From contig NC_060021.1 in NCBI RefSeq assembly GCF_021134715.1, positions 62,001 through 126,000 on the forward strand: a DNA stretch of 64,000 nt, in the 5' to 3' direction. This DNA comes from Daphnia pulex (Eukaryota; Arthropoda; Branchiopoda; Diplostraca; Daphniidae). The notes under the pieces are model-generated. The model was not told the origin of the DNA and did no database searches. It saw only the letters and a list, made by a program, of their open reading frames with translations. Below, piece after piece: positions 42,468 to 54,520 of the stretch. Positions within the stretch are counted from its first letter, which is position 1. Each line of letters starts with the position of its first letter. A program made the translations under genes and the position numbers.

Positions 42468-42511
42468 GTGGCGCTAGTAAGCCTGTTTCCGGCATGTACT
42501 ACTAGCGCCAC
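42468..42511. repeat. 12-bp perfect inverted repeat (hairpin) near a promoter
   Basis: GTGGCGCTAGTA (42468-42479) pairs with TACTAGCGCCAC (42500-42511) across a 20-nt loop. It lies about 135 bp upstream of TATA at 42647. It may be the relic end of another element or a dyad binding site. Confidence 0.6.
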
Positions 42512-42646
42512 CACACCACGCTGAGGCAGCTCCCATCAGTCACGTGTTGGCGATGATTCTCGAAGGAGTTGCTAACGGTTTATTTTTATTTTTGGTGTGT
42601 TTGCCGTAAATAGACGAATGCAAATTGGTATTTCCCCTGGCAAGTC

Positions 42647-42652
42647 TATAAA
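42647..42652 (+). promoter_or_regulatory. TATA box in the family promoter block
   Basis: TATAAA inside CCCTGGCAAGTCTATAAAGG then CAACCCCAACGGCAG, the same block as before the KH and giant genes. Here 14 bp after the block are missing, and the first ATG of the gene is 91 bp downstream, so the block is untranslated. Confidence 0.65.
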
Positions 42653-42742
42653 GGCAACCCCAACGGCAGTTTTCGATCGCAAACACCCAATCTACCAGCA
42701 GAGAAACAAATCTTAAGACATTTTGGCAGCCCAGTCACTATA

Positions 42743-43645
42743 TTGAACAAAATGAAAATGATCGAACCTGAACTCCCGATTCCACCTGCTGATCTCCCGA
42801 TTCTAATTTATCCATGGAAAGAATTACAAGATATGTGGGCATCAAATTATGGGTCTGAAGAAAAACCTGATTTGGCGGTAGTCGCTAACCAATTCCGTCA
42901 TCAGCCTGGGGACCTGCAACAGGTACTGCCCCATTTTCACGAAAATTTTGATTTCATCAACAAGAATGACAATCAGCCCAAGAATGACAGTCATACACCA
43001 AAAGACCCACATCCACTCCATCCAAATCCCGAAGAATCTGATTGCGAGGATGCAGAAATCGATAAGCCTAAGCAAATCAAAATCAAAATCAGAGTTTTGA
43101 GAGGAGAAAACCTACCGGAAACAAAGGACAAGTACTACGTTTACATTCGGGGCGAAGAATGGCACGACAGAATCTGCGTTCAGTCGAAGAAAATAATAAC
43201 GAAACCCATCCGCGGCAGCCATCCGATGTGGATAGAAAACTTTACCATCGAAACTCGAAACCCGGAAAGGTGGATGTTGACAATTAAACTGAAAAAGTCG
43301 TCAGCATTGGATTCGAATACGTCCATCACGGTCGGCTCCGGCGTAATTGACGTGTCCAACTTGTTGGCATATCAAGTCAATAGAGTGAAACTGTATGACA
43401 ACAAATACTATCCAGTGGGAAAACGTTGTGTTGATTTGGAAATAAGGATCGAGTATCCGCTGCAAGAAGTCTTTCCACGGCCAAAGAAAATTTTTGAAAC
43501 CAAGGGCACTCCGGCTGAATTACCTCCGTCTGGCGAACATGAGCAAGAAAAGGATGAGAAAAAGCCTAAACCGAAGAGCCCCAGATCCCAAGCCCCAAAC
43601 CAGACGCTCCTCGACAATCTAGACGTGATCCTGAGCTCGTTCTGA
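42743..43645 (+). CDS. Small C2-like domain protein (300 aa), anchor lost
   Basis: Single-exon frame starting MNKMKMIEPELPIPP; Met4 or Met6 are also possible. There is no membrane segment. ILIYPWKELQDMW near residue 20 matches the small paralogue at 13469. One C2-like domain spans about 112-240 (IRVLRGENLPETKDKYYVYI, SHPMWIENFTIET, IKLKKSSALDSNTSITVGSG). A Lys/Pro-rich tail follows, with the end motif LLDNLDVILSSF echoing LSDILDTMDSWF of the giant protein. The 5' UTR contains GCAGCCCAGTCACTATATTG, clearly derived from the anchor-coding segment of the paralogues (ATGGCAGTCACTATATTGGC). This gene therefore descends from an anchored form whose anchor now lies untranslated. Confidence 0.8.
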   Translation: MNKMKMIEPELPIPPADLPILIYPWKELQDMWASNYGSEEKPDLAVVANQFRHQPGDLQQVLPHFHENFDFINKNDNQPKNDSHTPKDPHPLHPNPEESDCEDAEIDKPKQIKIKIRVLRGENLPETKDKYYVYIRGEEWHDRICVQSKKIITKPIRGSHPMWIENFTIETRNPERWMLTIKLKKSSALDSNTSITVGSGVIDVSNLLAYQVNRVKLYDNKYYPVGKRCVDLEIRIEYPLQEVFPRPKKIFETKGTPAELPPSGEHEQEKDEKKPKPKSPRSQAPNQTLLDNLDVILSSF

Positions 43646-46600
43646 AAAGAGATAATTTGCAAATAATATTAATTTCGCCGATCCTTCGAAAACAATTTGA
43701 CATTTCAAAATTCAAAAAATAAACATATATAAAGCAAACGTATGACTTTTTGTTTTTCTTGTTAGGGACATGACATCTGTTCATAAGCGTAAGAAAAAAG
43801 GTGGCTTACATCTTAAAATGACGAGTCGAATACTCGAATGAAACGAAAATTGTTAGGTAAAAAATTAAATAGGCTAAAGATGTCAACAGGAAATTTGTGA
43901 AGCAATAAATATAATGTCAAGCCGATCCTCCACTTTCCTTTCCCAATCCCGGATACACGTTTATTATTGGTTGACATAAACATCCCACATTTGTTTTTGT
44001 TGCTTCTGAACTTATAAACGGTAAACTGCAATAGTCACGATAACAATTTAACAAAATATGATGCAACTTCGGCAACACAACATCATCACCAAGGAACGGC
44101 CAATTGAGCTTGATGTCGAAAGATCTTTCACCAGTATAGGCTGCAACAACGTGCCACATCGGACAGCAACTACGCCAATATAAACGCTAAACCTAATAAC
44201 AAAAATGAAATGAATTAAATAATCTTCAGCATCAATGGAAATGCTGTCAATTAAAAGGCGAATAAATGTCACTTTATGTTATTTACCAGAGTTAAAGCCC
44301 TCAGCTGGCTGCATCAAATCCATGTGAAAGTTGGGCAGCAACAAAGAAGCTCAAACTCCACCAGGGTGTTAATCCTATTTAAAAAAGAAACACAAAAAAA
44401 AAAACTCAATTGCTATCAAGCAACAATTTCTCAAATGAAAAAACATTTTGATCGAAGTTAAGTTAAGCAAAGTTAAGTTAAGGCAAGCTTTTCAAAGGTT
44501 AAATTTCCACAACTGAAATAAATTGAAGAGAACTTAATCTGTAGTCTCAGTTAGAAAGTTGAACATTATATTACCCGAATTGTTCTGAATTGTATCCGAC
44601 AAACGTGAAGCTGGTACAGGAAAAAGAGACGACATTTTGGCAAAATGTTCAGCTGCTCAGGCCACATGACCAGATGAAATTGCCATGTAGAAATTATAGG
44701 CTGTTACCAAATAAATACCTAAATTCACACACAAATAATTAACACAGTCACATCGAAGAATCTTAAGAGCAATTACCGTTATTACGAAAAAAAATGTCAA
44801 GAAAGAAAAGTACGCCGTATTAAGTATCCAATCCAACGATACGTTTTCAACATGTGGTTTCCAATCAGTGTTGTAAGAAATGGCGGAATTTCGTCTTGAG
44901 TAACGAAGACACTCGCACCATCTAGCAGACATAATTTTAGCCACCTAGTGATATCCAACATATTCCTTGGGCACCCGGAAGATTGGACGGAACGGAAAAC
45001 TTCTGGTTTAACTTCCAACTAAACACATTTAATTTTTGAATAAACTGAATAAGATAGTCACCTAAATGGACTTCAATTAGTGCAGATGTTACTTATGTTC
45101 ACAGCAAAGGTAAACGAGAATTCCATGCAACCTGCACTATAGGATCCAACTCCAAGTGATAGGTTGACATGGCTAAAGTGAAGTTCCCTATTTTAAAGGT
45201 GCCTGCAATCAAACATAACAAGAGTTTAATCAGTTTAATCCATATAAGAAAATATATAAAATAAAGAAGTATAATAAATAAAGAAAATATCCAATACAAG
45301 AAATACCTGAATCAGGATATCTAGCACACATTTGAGTGACAGGAGGTTGATAGTGAATCTTTTCTTTGAAAGGGGCTGGTATGGTTGCCGTGTGAGATTT
45401 GGAATTGCTCCTCATTAGTCTAAGAGAATCTTAGAGAATAAATAACGATCAGTAATAGAAAACATATTTTTAATTCGAAATACTTACACTATACATGTTG
45501 ACTCATGAACAATGTCGACGAAATTCACGCGGTGTGAAGCAGTGACGACGGTTGAGTTTGGATTCCTAAGGCAGTACGACACTGTTACACACACACACAC
45601 AAAATCAAAGTAGCAAAGTTTCAAATGCTAATGGACATGTGCGAGCTGACCCAAAAGAGGAACGGCTGTCCGCGCCATTTCTTCTGACATCTCGTCAACC
45701 ATGTCGTCGACTCCATCGAAAAAGGCGGCCAATTTCGATCCCTGGTGATCCGTCGTGTTGAAAACGTTCACTTTCGTGTCGTTGGTCAAATAAAGTACTG
45801 CAGGTGGGCCACACCACAACTGGAGTTCACATTTTCAGATTCATTTCGGCAGCCTATGAACAAAAAATTAACTTCCCTCAATCAACCCAATTTCAACACA
45901 AAACATATTCTGTTGCAAAAATCTACAGCTATTGTTCTCCCAAACTAACGAACCCATTGTTCCCCCAAATAACCGCCATGCCACTGATTAAGGGATAAAG
46001 CTAGCCCTGATATCCACCAACTGAGATGAAGCTTATACCTGCTGTTCTACAACCGCAAAGGCCTAATGTGTTTCCACCGATTTTACCCAGTCACACGGAC
46101 CTTGATCATTCTAAATACCGCTGGAAGGATCGTCATAGTTTTGCTCATGGAACAGAAGAGTAGCTCCAAGAGATTTGTTCCGATAACACCTGCGGAAAAC
46201 ATTGTATACAGAAAGTCTTGAAAATGTTTGAAACTTGCGATTTTTCACTAACTTTTGAATACGGGCCACTGCCAATGGAGGCTGTTCACTCAGTTTCCAT
46301 TGCCTTGCAAAAAAACAGTTTCCAATTCACACATAAATTTGTGCTCTTTCTTTGTAAATGACGGAAAATTATACCTGTTTGGATTGAAGGGCTAATTTGC
46401 TACCATCTGACTGAGGCTGATCCTTGCTGACTACTGAGCGAATTCTACCAACACAATGACACAAATAAAAGTGCATCTTGAGCTGCTAAATCTAGCAGCA
46501 AATCGCCACCATCTGGAAGCAATAAAATAACTGTAGTTATTGAGAGTAGGAATAAGATTATTTAAGATTAACACCTTCAACGGTGGGCCTAAAGGCTAAA

Positions 46601-47561
46601 GGTGGGCTAGGGCACAAATCCCATTTGATCTCCTCCCACCGCTACAGCAACAGTGGCAATATTGTCTCTGTATTTCCAATATGACACACTTAACCCAATA
46701 GCAAGCACAACTTTTAAACGATTAGTTCCAAAAGAAATTTTGTCTACAGACCCACTTACAATTTTCTTGAATCCATTGCATACTTGGTCCTGGTGCTCAC
46801 GAAAGAGTACACATAAATCCTTCCATGATTACCAGAAAACTGGAAAAAATTCAATCCAGAACGTGAGATCGTCTTCGTCGAAAGAACAAACGCTTGTGGT
46901 CATACCATAATCAGCGTATGCACTAGTGGAAGCAAAAAGGGCTTAATCATTGATGTCCACAATCAAGAACGTGACGGGTTTGATTAGGACGATTACACTT
47001 GAGAACTTGAGATGAGAAGGGCAGCCAGCAAGCCACGCTGTTCAAGGAGAAGAAAGAAGGCCGCCATATTGTAAGGGGGTGGGGTTTCGTTGCCATGACA
47101 ACGCGGGTGCAGCGGCGAAATTCTGAACCACGTCGGCGCGCTTTTTGAATCGCACGAATCGCACTGAACTAAATCTAGCCAAATGGGAAATCAAATCAAT
47201 CAATTCTCATCACTGAAACTTGTGACACGTCAAATTGAGTAAGTCTATTATCCCTTACTCATTGACTTGACAAATGATTTCCAGCACATCAAGTGGAACT
47301 GAGACAACCCAAACCGCCTTAACTAACACTTCTTCTTACACCCTTGCAGTAGTCAAGCCAAACAACGTGTATATATTATTATATTTCTGAACGAGCACAT
47401 TTAGGAGGGGAGAGAAAGAACACACGGGACTAGTCTGATCCAACAACCGTTAAAGTGAGTCATAAACTGAATGACGTATACGACTAAATGAAAATAAGAA
47501 AACAGCAACAAGTTCAAAAAGCGATGGAGAGACGGGCCACATTTCATTCCAAACCAAAAAT
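43646..47561. other. 3.9 kb region with exon-like remnants on minus, no assigned gene
   Basis: Several minus-strand segments look like exons with GT/AG borders: 45620-45820 (DTKVNVFNTTDHQGSKLAAF), 45485-45560 (SYCLRNPNSTVVTASHRVNF), 45305-45425 (MRSNSKSHTATIPAPF..KIHYQPPVTQMCARYPDS), 45155-45225 (GTFKIGNFTLAMSTYHLELD), 44765-44890 (one hydrophobic segment, YFSFLTFFFVITVIALKIL), and 44020-44160. Together they suggest one decayed or unrecognised membrane-protein gene. I could not join them confidently or name a family. A (CA)n tract lies near 45588-45600. From 46000 to 47561 nothing was supported. Confidence 0.35.
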
Positions 47562-50500
47562 CTAGTAGGGAATTTGATTCTGGTAGTATTGAATCATGTC
47601 GTAGGTTCGGGTGCGGATGTTGCGGAACGACGAGCGGACAATGTTGATCATGTGGTTGGCCGCCTCTCGGTCAGAGGCCATGGGCACGAAACGGGCCTGC
47701 AGCAACTTGATAGTCTGCCCACGGAAGCAGGGCAGTCGGGTGTCCAGCATCAACGAAACGAGAGACACGATGGCCTCGCGGTACGGCCGGACGGCCAAAT
47801 AAGCCCGCACGCACAGTTCCATGAAATAGCGGAACGGTGGGGCTTCCATCTTGCCGCCCATAATCATCACCATCTCCTCCGTCAATTTGATGTCCGGCTC
47901 GAATCCCAAATTGCCGCCGGGCGAACTTTCAAACATGAATCCGAAATCGATGTGGATGATGTGGCCGTCGCCGTCGATCATTATGTTGCCGTTGTGTCGA
48001 TCCTTGATCTGCAGGAGGAAGCCGACCAGCGAGTAGGCGGCCATGGAGCGGATGAAATTGCGTCTGGCCGTCTGGAACTCTTGCGTCATCTCGTCGCCGT
48101 ACTTGTTGATGAAATAGTCGTTGAGGTTGACGTCCGTCTGCCGGCCGAGCTGGTCGCGCGACTTGGCATTGGGCACGCACTCGATGACTCCGCAGCCGGG
48201 CGAGGTGGCCACCACTCGGTAAGGGAAGAGAAACAAATCCAAATCCACTTGCTGGAAAATGTTTTTAAACAGCGAAATGACCTGGGCAAACGTCAAATTA
48301 TTTAGTAAATAGCAATTAGCTGGACAACATTTAATTTGGGGCAAACCTGTAGGGCCAGCATGTCTTGGCGGACGTCATCACCCACTTTGAAAATGGCCGC
48401 TTGCCAGACCAAATTGCTGTTGTCTTGTTCCTGTTGGCCGGCCGATTTCTGATCGCCTTCGCTGGTGAGACCGCGGTGTTCCAGTTCCAGCAATCCGCAG
48501 CGGAGGACTCTGAAGCGGGCCAAATACGGGGCCTTGGCTGCGCTCTGCATGGGCGTCCCGCTGTTGTAGTCAATGTCCATAACCAGCGCTTCAGGATTGG
48601 ACGGCAAGTAGCAGCCGGGCTGGACGGCGATCTTGGACAATTGTTCCAGGCAGGCTTTCTTGCGCTCGGCACCTTTGGGGAACGGGCGGATGTCGCCCGA
48701 GACGGCCGTGATCTTGCCGAAAAAGTCAAATTCGCGCTCGTAGAATTTTTTGGCCGGCCCGGAAAGGCCAGTCACGATGGATTCGATGAGACTTTCCAGG
48801 GTGTCGTAGAGATCGTCGTCTTTGGTGTGACCCTCCTCGTCCGTGAACTTGTTGGTCTGCATGTTCCAGATGAGCTGGTGGGCGGCCAGCTGCGATTTTT
48901 GGGCCAGCACCTTGATGAACTCGACAACGTAGCCCATGTTGTCGTAGCGAACGGCCTGGACCAGTTGCGGAACGTAAAAGAGGACCGCGTCCGGCGGATA
49001 CGAGTTGAGGCATCGAACGGCTGCGGATGAATTTAAATGATTAAAATGCGGATGTGGAAGAAGAAAAATGAAGGCTGGACCTTACCCAATTGAGCCGTGA
49101 TGGGGTGAGGCGGATACTGGCGGGAAAAAAAGGCCAGGGCTTTCACCGGATGGACCCTGGACCAGTAAAGGGCGTGGGTCAGCTCGGGCGATTCGTTGAT
49201 GATGCTGTCCGGCGTCACGAGGTAGTCGAGAGCCTCGGGTATGTGGGCGACACAGCTGGGCGTCAGTTGGACCAGCCGCTGGATTTCGCGTTCCACTCCG
49301 GCGGCGGATCGGAGTCGAGCGGCCATCCGGACGGCCAGTACGGGGCTAATGTCCCAAGCCAGTCGGACATTGTCCCTCCAAACTCGTTCCGTGATCTGCT
49401 GGGCCCGCCACGAATTGACCACGTCCTCGCCGGGCAACTGCAATTCCGGAAGGGAGAGCGGATTCAACCAGGTGGAGAAGAATTCCACCTCGGCGGCCAG
49501 CAGAGAGAGGATCAAATTGCGTTTCTTGATGTAGTCCTTGACGAAATTGTCCGGATTGTTGGCCCGTTTCATCCGGTTGACGCGCCGCGACAGGGAGCTC
49601 ATGGCCGTCGCGTTGTTGAGCGGCACCGTGTTGGCCCAGCCGGCGCCGGCCAGGGCCGAGCCCGTTCCCCGGGTCAAATCCGTCGACGAGGCGCTGGAGC
49701 GGACGTCGTAATTGTTGCGGGAAGAGGCCGGCGGTTGCAGAGTGCTGCTGTTGCCGCTTCCGCCGACACCGGCCCGGTCGCCGGCCAACGACCCACCACC
49801 ACCGCCACCTGCCGTCAGTTGATAATTGGACGAGAAAGTCGACATGGTGTCGTCGTTCTAGAAGAAAAAAAAAATTAAAATTCCGGCCGGAATTCCGGAA
49901 GAAAAATAAAAATTTAATTTACCTGGTCCGTCCCGACGAGACTTTGTTTGAGATACTTTTTGTCCGAGTGCATCGTGTGCCAAAAGCGGATCATGGCCAG
50001 AGCGTCTTCTCTGAGTTCCGGCATCCGCTTCTTGTTGGGGCACTGCGGCCGGCAGCAGAAATAGTCCAGGCAAGTCTGGTAGACCCGTTCGCGCAGGAGG
50101 TTCTTGGACAGCGATCGGGCCAGCATGTCGCCCTGCAGCAGAGACAGGGCGCACTGCAGCAAACGGTAACGAGTTCCGGCAGCCGCCGGATGTCGACTCA
50201 TCCGCGGCTTGCGGCTGCCCACGTCGAACGGCAGAGTCACGTCAAACATTTGGGCAAACAATTCGACCTAAAATAAATAAAAACGCATCCGTCAGTTTCA
50301 ATTCCGGCACAAAATTCCATCCGGATGGAAGTAAAAAAAAAAAAAATTGCACCTGATCCTGACTGCAGTGTTTGGCTATTTCAATCCGCTCAATGAGAAA
50401 GCGAATCCAGAGGTCGTGCGGCTCGACCAGCGGAGCTGCCGGAAGCAATTCGGCGCCTTCGTGAACGGCCAGCGGATTGACGACGGCATCCTCGTCCTCG

Positions 50501-53500
50501 ACGGCAAACAATCCCATCCGCTTTTCAAAGGCGTACTGCCAAGCGGCCGACATTTCCTGCAGGAAGCAAAATTCCAGGTCCGGCCGTGCGGATATGATCC
50601 ATTGCCAACACTCGACGGCTGCGCTGACGGCCCCGCTGGTGAACAGCTCCAAATGCGACCAGGCGATCGAGTGGAGTAGATTCCGGCAGACGCCGTCGAT
50701 GCGGATGACAAGGGCGGCGATGCACCTGGAAATTAATTTTTTAAAATACAAAATGACAAATTCCGGCGGATGACCAAAAAGAATTCACAACGTACCACAA
50801 TGCCCGGCAGTGGGCCTTTTCGTCTTTGGCCAGGCACGACTGGCGCATGTCTTCCATCAACTGGGCCGACAATTTCTCCTGGACTTTGTCTTTGGTGACG
50901 GCCGTGTCCGACTGGAGGCAGCTGAACATTCCGGCCACTTGGCCCGAGTAGCGGTTGCGCTTGCCCAGGACGGCGATGAATCGCGGCGAGTCGCACTTGA
51001 CGCACGACGGAAGCTTGTCCAGGGTCTGTTTGGCCAGCGGCGAGCACTGGCAGTTGAGCGAGGCGAACGTGTGGAGCGACTCGGTGATGAGCAGAGCCAT
51101 TCCGGCGTGATGGCGCGGAACACCTGAGCTCGACCCGCCCTGGCGGCGGTGCGAATACTCCTGGAGACGGGCCCGGGTCGATTCCGGTGCCCATTTGATG
51201 GCCTCGGCCAGGATGGCGTGGCATCGATCCGAGAAATCCTTGACGATCCCCTCACGGGCCTCCTGCGTGTCCATCAGAACGATCGAATGCGGCGAATTGG
51301 GAACGGCCAGTCGACTGGGACCTTGGTGAGGATCCAGGTGGAGTGAGCCGGACAGGACCTCGAGAATGTCCAGCATGGCGAAGAGAACGTTCTGATTCCA
51401 GAGGAGGTGCGGGAACCGGTCGACCAGCGACGAGAGGCATCGATCGGCCACTTTGCGGATCTGCCGCTGGACGTGATTGAACAGGACCAGGAGGTACTGG
51501 GCGTGTCGCTCCAGCTCGACTTCCCTCCGCCCGTCCTTGGGCTTGGAGGAGAGGACGTCGAGGAAAATGGCAAAGACGCGCTCGCCAACGCTCAGCAGAC
51601 ACTGCCACATTCCGGATTTGTCCTTCTGGATGACGGGATCCTGGAGGTACTCGAAAATGGCGTCGAAACTCGTGTCGGCCGCGTGCTGGACCCGCAGTGT
51701 CTCCAGACTGTAGACGGAAAAGAGGTAACACGACTGGGCGAACGAGAGGTTCTTGACCAGCGGCACCACCTCGGCCGGATTGTCCAGCAGGTGGAGGATC
51801 TGCGTCTTGAGGTCCGTCAGCTCGTTGACCGAAATGCTCTCGTTGCGCAAAGCGGATGTGTACTGAAGCTCGCGCAGCTCCGAGCGCAGTGACGTCTGCG
51901 AGACCAGCAGCGGCGACTTGACGGCGATTTCCACCACGCCGCGGTACCACTCGGCCGGCCACAGGCCAGACTCTTGCAGCGTGAAGCCCATCACGACGCA
52001 GTAGAGCCAGAAATCACGAAAGAGTTTGTGCAGGCGAGGCTTGATGGGTCCGGCGCCGGCCATGGTCGGCATCCGCCGGATGACGGCCGCGATGATGGGA
52101 ATCAGCACCCCTAAATTGCCGGCACTGCTCGAAGCTGGACAGAATATCATAAATTTAGTTAAATGAGCGAATAAATTGAAATAATTTGCGATGGATCACC
52201 TTTCATGAGGGAAGCGGACCGTTCCGACGCTCGTTTGCCTTCCAGGCCCAGCTGGACAAAGAGTTCCAGCAGACGGACTAGTAGCTCGTTGGTTTCATTA
52301 TCTCCTTGGATGCCGTTGGCCACGTTGGCCAGGGCATTCAAAACGGCCTGCGAAACGTGCCGGTATTGATTTTTAGTCTTGTCCGGCATGTCACCACCAC
52401 CACCCTGGGTCTGAGGCTGGCCCTGGCCCTGGGCCGACGACGACGAGTAAACGGTGCTGCAATCTTCGACCGTGATGGACGTAAACATGCGCATAATCTC
52501 ATCGCAAATGTGAACTTCGCTCTTGGCCAGCACCATGCAGCCCAGCTGGTCGACAATCAGGACGTCCAGCGGCGACGGCGGGTGACAGAAGCGCACCTGG
52601 AAAAACTGGAGAATCGACTCGGCCGTCCTGGACGTCTCCTTGAGGGTGACGGCCACGTGACCCAAAGTGATGACTGTGTTGTTGGCGATCAGGGCGCTCT
52701 CGTTGTCGGAATTCTCGGCCATAAACAGACGGTTAGAGACGCTGGCCAGGAACGCCTGGACGCAGTTAGGGTCCACCTGCATGCCGGCCTTCAAGGCCAA
52801 GCACAGATTATCGATGCTGGCCTCTCTGAGTCGCTCGAAAGCCGCCCGGGCCGAAAGGGCCAGTGGGTCTTCCAGATTTGGATTTTGGTGGTTCTGCGAC
52901 TGATGGTGGAGTCGCAGGAGGATCGGCGACGGACTGACGAGAAAGTCCCGCAAACAGGCGATGACGTTGGAAGCCAGGTGAGTGAACTTGACGGCCAACT
53001 GGCCCAGGGCTTTGAGGCAGACCAACAACAACGGCAAATGGGCCATGATGAGGTGGTTGTTGTCCTTGGAGTGGATCTTGTCCGCCAAGCGATTGAGGAC
53101 GCTCTCGGCCGTCACTTCTTCCATGGCCGCCCACACCAGCAAATCGACGCACGAGGCGTTGGCCTGAACCGTCAGTCGATACCTGGGCAAGAAAATCAAT
53201 TAAATCTCCAATTAGAATTAAATTTAAAATTCAATTTTACCTGGTGGCGCTAGTGAGGGAACTGCTGGTCGCTTTGGATTCCATCAGCAAATGCTTGTGC
53301 TGGTCGAAATGTCGACTCTGCAGCTCCGTCTGTCCCGAAGTGAAGAGGGATCGCACCAATTCTTGAATGTCCGTCATGAAGGTGAGTGGCAACTGGCCGT
53401 GGCCGCTCAGGATCTGCTTGAGGACCGTCACCAGGACCAAGTTGAGGGTTTCGCTGAACGACTTGTACGGGTACTTGCTGGCCGTTTGCGACGAGAACGT

Positions 53501-54520
53501 TTCGCCGGCCAGGCCGTCCAGGTACTTGAGCACCGACTTCTCCAGCAGACTCAACTGGGCCACCCTGAGAATGGCCTCCAGATGGGACACGGTAAACTGG
53601 ATCGAGTGGCCATGGCTGGGCACTTCGAAGCTGGAACCAAAGGCTCGAAAGTAGACGGCCGAGGAGTCGTCTTCTTCTTTTCCATTGGCTTTCGAGTGGA
53701 ACGGGTCGATGTTGGCGAAGATGGTGGTCGACAGAGACTGCGGGATGATGGACCGGAAGTTGGAGAAACTGCGATTCTTCGTCGACGAAGGTTCGGTACG
53801 AACCAGAACGGGCGGAGTCGCTTTGGGGAAGAGCTTCAGGAAAAGTGGGGCAGAGAAACGGCCCATGGCCCTGGCATGCCCAAACAGCAAGGGCACAATA
53901 CGTTTGCACAAAACGACATTGGGCGGATTCTCAGAGTCCTGCCTCTTGCTGAGAATCAGCTGCGAGATTTCAATCAGGAAGGTGACCTGGAAATCCAGGA
54001 TCTCTGCCCTGGCCTCTTCGTCCAGCACTGCCACGTCGCACAGCAGTGTGGTCATGGAGAAAGCGAAGCATTCCGAAGTGGGCAGGCAACGGTTTTGAAA
54101 CAGCAACTGGCTGTCTGTCCATCTGGCGAGGGGAAGGTTTCTGATCAAATCGAAAAAGTAGGGCAGTATTTTGTTCTTGTGTGGGAATGGACTGTTGGGG
54201 AAGTTGAGACGGGACTCCAGGTAATAAATTCCAAGGGCAATAACCGCTGATTGACCACGGTGGTCCAACTTGTATTCCCCTCTAGCACCTCTGGCAGGGC
54301 AAAGGTTGAAAAGATTCGACACCTAGAGACAGAAAGTAGGGCACTGTAAGTTTTGAGACTGGTTTTTGCTCACGTCAAGATGCATTTCTAGTACCTTTTC
54401 CCATGGCGTATTTTCAATGTGAGCTAGCGACCGTGCAAGATGCTGCACCGTTTTGCTGAAGAAATCGCTCGTCTCAATCATTTTCCATGAAAAACACTGA
54501 TCAGCAATATCTCCAACCAA
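47562..54520 (-). CDS. PI4KA: Phosphatidylinositol 4-kinase alpha (PI4KA)
   Basis: Makes PI4P from phosphatidylinositol at the plasma membrane, acting with TTC7 and EFR3 partners. Exons (minus): 54374-54520, 53241-54322, 52200-53182, 50796-52134, 50353-50725, 49923-50267, 49086-49857, 48347-49020 and 47562-48281. They sum to 6435 nt, or 2144 aa in frame, close to the vertebrate length of about 2100. The N-terminal solenoid carries family blocks [29 protein letters not shown] and [15 protein letters not shown]. Before the kinase come [20 protein letters not shown] and [17 protein letters not shown]. The kinase has [14 protein letters not shown], the catalytic loop [14 protein letters not shown], the activation loop [13 protein letters not shown], and the typical end [16 protein letters not shown] Gly/Ser-rich insert follows exon 7's start (49790-49840). 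The start Met is at 54520, or 54481 if the second Met is used. Confidence 0.97.

Noticed and set aside
47574-54250. Long plus-strand frames of 200-320 codons opposite PI4KA
   Set aside because: They are antisense shadows of GC-rich PI4KA exons. Their peptides show no family pattern, whereas the minus strand closes a complete kinase in frame.
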